Source: Ignavibacteriaceae bacterium
GTDB lineage: Bacteria > Bacteroidota > Ignavibacteria > Ignavibacteriales > Ignavibacteriaceae
DNA: 5,994 nucleotides
NCBI GenBank assembly: GCA_031292465.1
Contig: JARLHB010000036.1
Span: 1-5,994 of the forward strand
Reading direction: 5' to 3'
The position numbers and the translations under genes were made by a program. Below the pieces are notes generated by a model. The model saw only the letters and a list, made by a program, of their open reading frames with translations, had not been told where the DNA came from and made no database searches. This document shows positions 4,462-5,994 of the stretch, piece by piece. The number at the start of each line of letters is the position of its first letter. Within the stretch, counting starts at the first letter, position 1.

Positions 4462-5994
4462 TAATTACGTTTCTATTTTCTACTTTGCAGCGCTAACCAT
4501 GTCGCTTATTTCTGCTTTCCGGGCAGTTAAGCTGCAGCCTGTGCGCGGGGCAAAAGAGTTTTTCCTTTTATGTGCTTCTATAAGCATATGGTGCGCCGGC
4601 TATATACTTAATTTTTACAACACTGAACTTTACTGGAAGCTGATTTTTCTCAGGGTCGAATATCTGGGTATTATTCTATCCACCTATTTTTGGCTTATAT
4701 TTATAATAAGTTATACAAATTATGAATCCCTTCATAACCGCAGAGCATTTATACTTTTAGCTGTTATACCGGTTATTGCTTATATTTTTGTCCTTACTGT
4801 AAACCATAATCATTTCTTTTATAACGCTTACTCGGTGGTGAAGGTTAACGGGCTGGTGGTATTCAGAAAACAATATGCCTTTGGATTCTATATACTGATT
4901 ACCTATATATACCTTTCTGTAATTATTGGCGGATTGCTCCTTCTTCATTCTGTTCAGCAGATGCCTGCACAGCAGCGCAAACAAGCTTTACCGATAGCTT
5001 TGATAATATTTGTTATCCTTTTATCCAATATACTATTTGTCTTAAAAATAAATCCTTTCGATCCGTATGATCTTACCCCGGTTTCATTTGTATTTATAGG
5101 GATAGGATTCAGTTTTTTAAATTACAGGTATGATTTCCTTGATGTTGTGCCTATAGCTTATAACCAGATTTTCAGAAGCGTAAACAGCGGCATAATTATT
5201 ATAGATAAGCGCCAATATATTATTGAACTAAATCCTTATGCCGAGAAAATTCTTTCCCGCTCATCTGAAAATATTTTAGGAAAGCCTTTAAAGACAATAT
5301 TTCCCGAATGTTCAGAAATAATAGTAAACAATGAAGATAGTGATTTAAAAACAGAACTCCGGTTTGGCAAAGACTTAAGGACATATTCTCTGAATATTTC
5401 TTCAATTAAAAACATTAACGGCAATATATCAGGCAAAATTATTATGCTTTATGATATAACCGACCTTAAAAATGCCCTTGATGACCTGGAAACATATGCA
5501 CATACAGTAGCTCATGATTTAAAGAATCCGCTTGGTTCTTTAATAGGATTTTCGGAAATACTTGAAGACGATGATGTTACAGATGAATTAAAAGCCGAAT
5601 CAATCGGTATTATAAAATCCAGTTCATCGCAAATGGTGCAAATTGTAAACGGCCTGCTGCTATTAGCAAGCGTTAGAAGAATTGAAGATATAAAGCTTAG
5701 CAGGATTGACACCAAATCCATAATAGATAAGTTATTATTCCGTCTAAATAATCAAATAACAGAAAGATGCGGCATTATACATTATCCAAAAGTCTGGCCG
5801 GATGCTCAGGGATATGAGCCATGGATTGAGGAAGTGTGGGCAAATTATATCAGCAATGCGCTTAAGTACGGCGGTACCCCGCCTGAAATAACACTTGGCG
5901 CTGATAAATTGAACGGATATATAAAATTCTGGGTAAAAGATAACGGCATTGGCCTAAGTACGGATGATCAGAAAAAATTATTTAAGGAATTTGA
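4445..5994 (+). CDS. Membrane sensor histidine kinase, 7TM-PAS-HisKA-HATPase (3' end missing)
   Basis: The frame is open for 516 codons to the window edge without a stop. Residues 1 to about 230 are a hydrophobic N-terminal sensor with about seven membrane segments. The opening MGLWQFNYVS and the spacing of segments fit the 7TM domain found at the N-terminus of histidine kinases (PF16927-like). A PAS domain follows (about 241-340, with IDKRQYIIELNPYAEKIL typical of its first half). The HisKA dimerisation helix carries the phospho-acceptor H357 in VAHDLKNPLGSL. The ATPase domain has the N box with N467 and N471 (ANYISNALKYGG) and the G1 box DNGIGL (499-504). The sequence ends at LFKEF, so the G2 box is outside the window. 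The kinase should autophosphorylate on H357 and pass phosphate to a response regulator not seen here. The signal is unknown. It is transcribed divergently from the toxin-antitoxin genes, and no strong ribosome binding site precedes its ATG. Confidence 0.93.
   Translation, partial: MGLWQFNYVSIFYFAALTMSLISAFRAVKLQPVRGAKEFFLLCASISIWCAGYILNFYNTELYWKLIFLRVEYLGIILSTYFWLIFIISYTNYESLHNRRAFILLAVIPVIAYIFVLTVNHNHFFYNAYSVVKVNGLVVFRKQYAFGFYILITYIYLSVIIGGLLLLHSVQQMPAQQRKQALPIALIIFVILLSNILFVLKINPFDPYDLTPVSFVFIGIGFSFLNYRYDFLDVVPIAYNQIFRSVNSGIIIIDKRQYIIELNPYAEKILSRSSENILGKPLKTIFPECSEIIVNNEDSDLKTELRFGKDLRTYSLNISSIKNINGNISGKIIMLYDITDLKNALDDLETYAHTVAHDLKNPLGSLIGFSEILEDDDVTDELKAESIGIIKSSSSQMVQIVNGLLLLASVRRIEDIKLSRIDTKSIIDKLLFRLNNQITERCGIIHYPKVWPDAQGYEPWIEEVWANYISNALKYGGTPPEITLGADKLNGYIKFWVKDNGIGLSTDDQKKLFKEF

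Noticed and set aside
4757..5721. Several minus-strand frames of 61-75 codons
   Set aside because: All lie antisense to the histidine kinase, which has one continuous plus-strand frame with full domain motifs.

Overview
The window is AT-rich bacterial DNA. The gene families, the TTTG/TATTTTG-like promoter elements and the membrane-sensor histidine kinase fit the Bacteroidota/Chlorobi/Ignavibacteria group. This is an inference from style, because no rRNA or other marker gene is present. Several genes have a recognisable Shine-Dalgarno sequence, which fits Ignavibacteria-type genomes better than classical Bacteroides.

Left part (1-2747, all minus strand): a tightly packed operon. Read in its own direction it encodes a NodB-type polysaccharide deacetylase without a signal peptide, a membrane-anchored family 2 processive-type glycosyltransferase, a radical SAM protein with a reduced SPASM-like cysteine tail, and the first 11 codons of a further gene whose start looks like a signal peptide or membrane anchor. 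The genes overlap or abut (13-nt overlap, TAATG, TAAATG). The pairing of glycosyltransferase and deacetylase suggests synthesis and N-deacetylation of an amino-sugar glycan or glycolipid.

Middle part (2824-4179, minus strand): a small toxin-antitoxin island. First comes a DUF433 antitoxin-like gene followed directly by a decayed DUF5615 (PIN-like) toxin gene. The toxin has lost its central part and carries a frameshift, so the antitoxin is left as an orphan. Next comes an apparently intact HEPN-MNT pair with a 37-nt overlap. The same 32-bp promoter-like sequence lies in front of both modules.

Right part (4180-5994): a 265-bp divergent intergenic region with a compound inverted repeat, then a plus-strand 7TM-PAS-HisKA-HATPase sensor kinase that runs off the window. 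Its start region (upstream sequence plus the first codons) exists a second time about 1.04 kb upstream, on the far side of the HEPN-MNT pair. The pair is thus bracketed by imperfect direct repeats of about 46 bp. The most interesting signals are this duplication, the shared 32-bp element and the decayed toxin. Together they record insertion or duplication and decay of toxin-antitoxin modules at the 5' end of a signalling gene.
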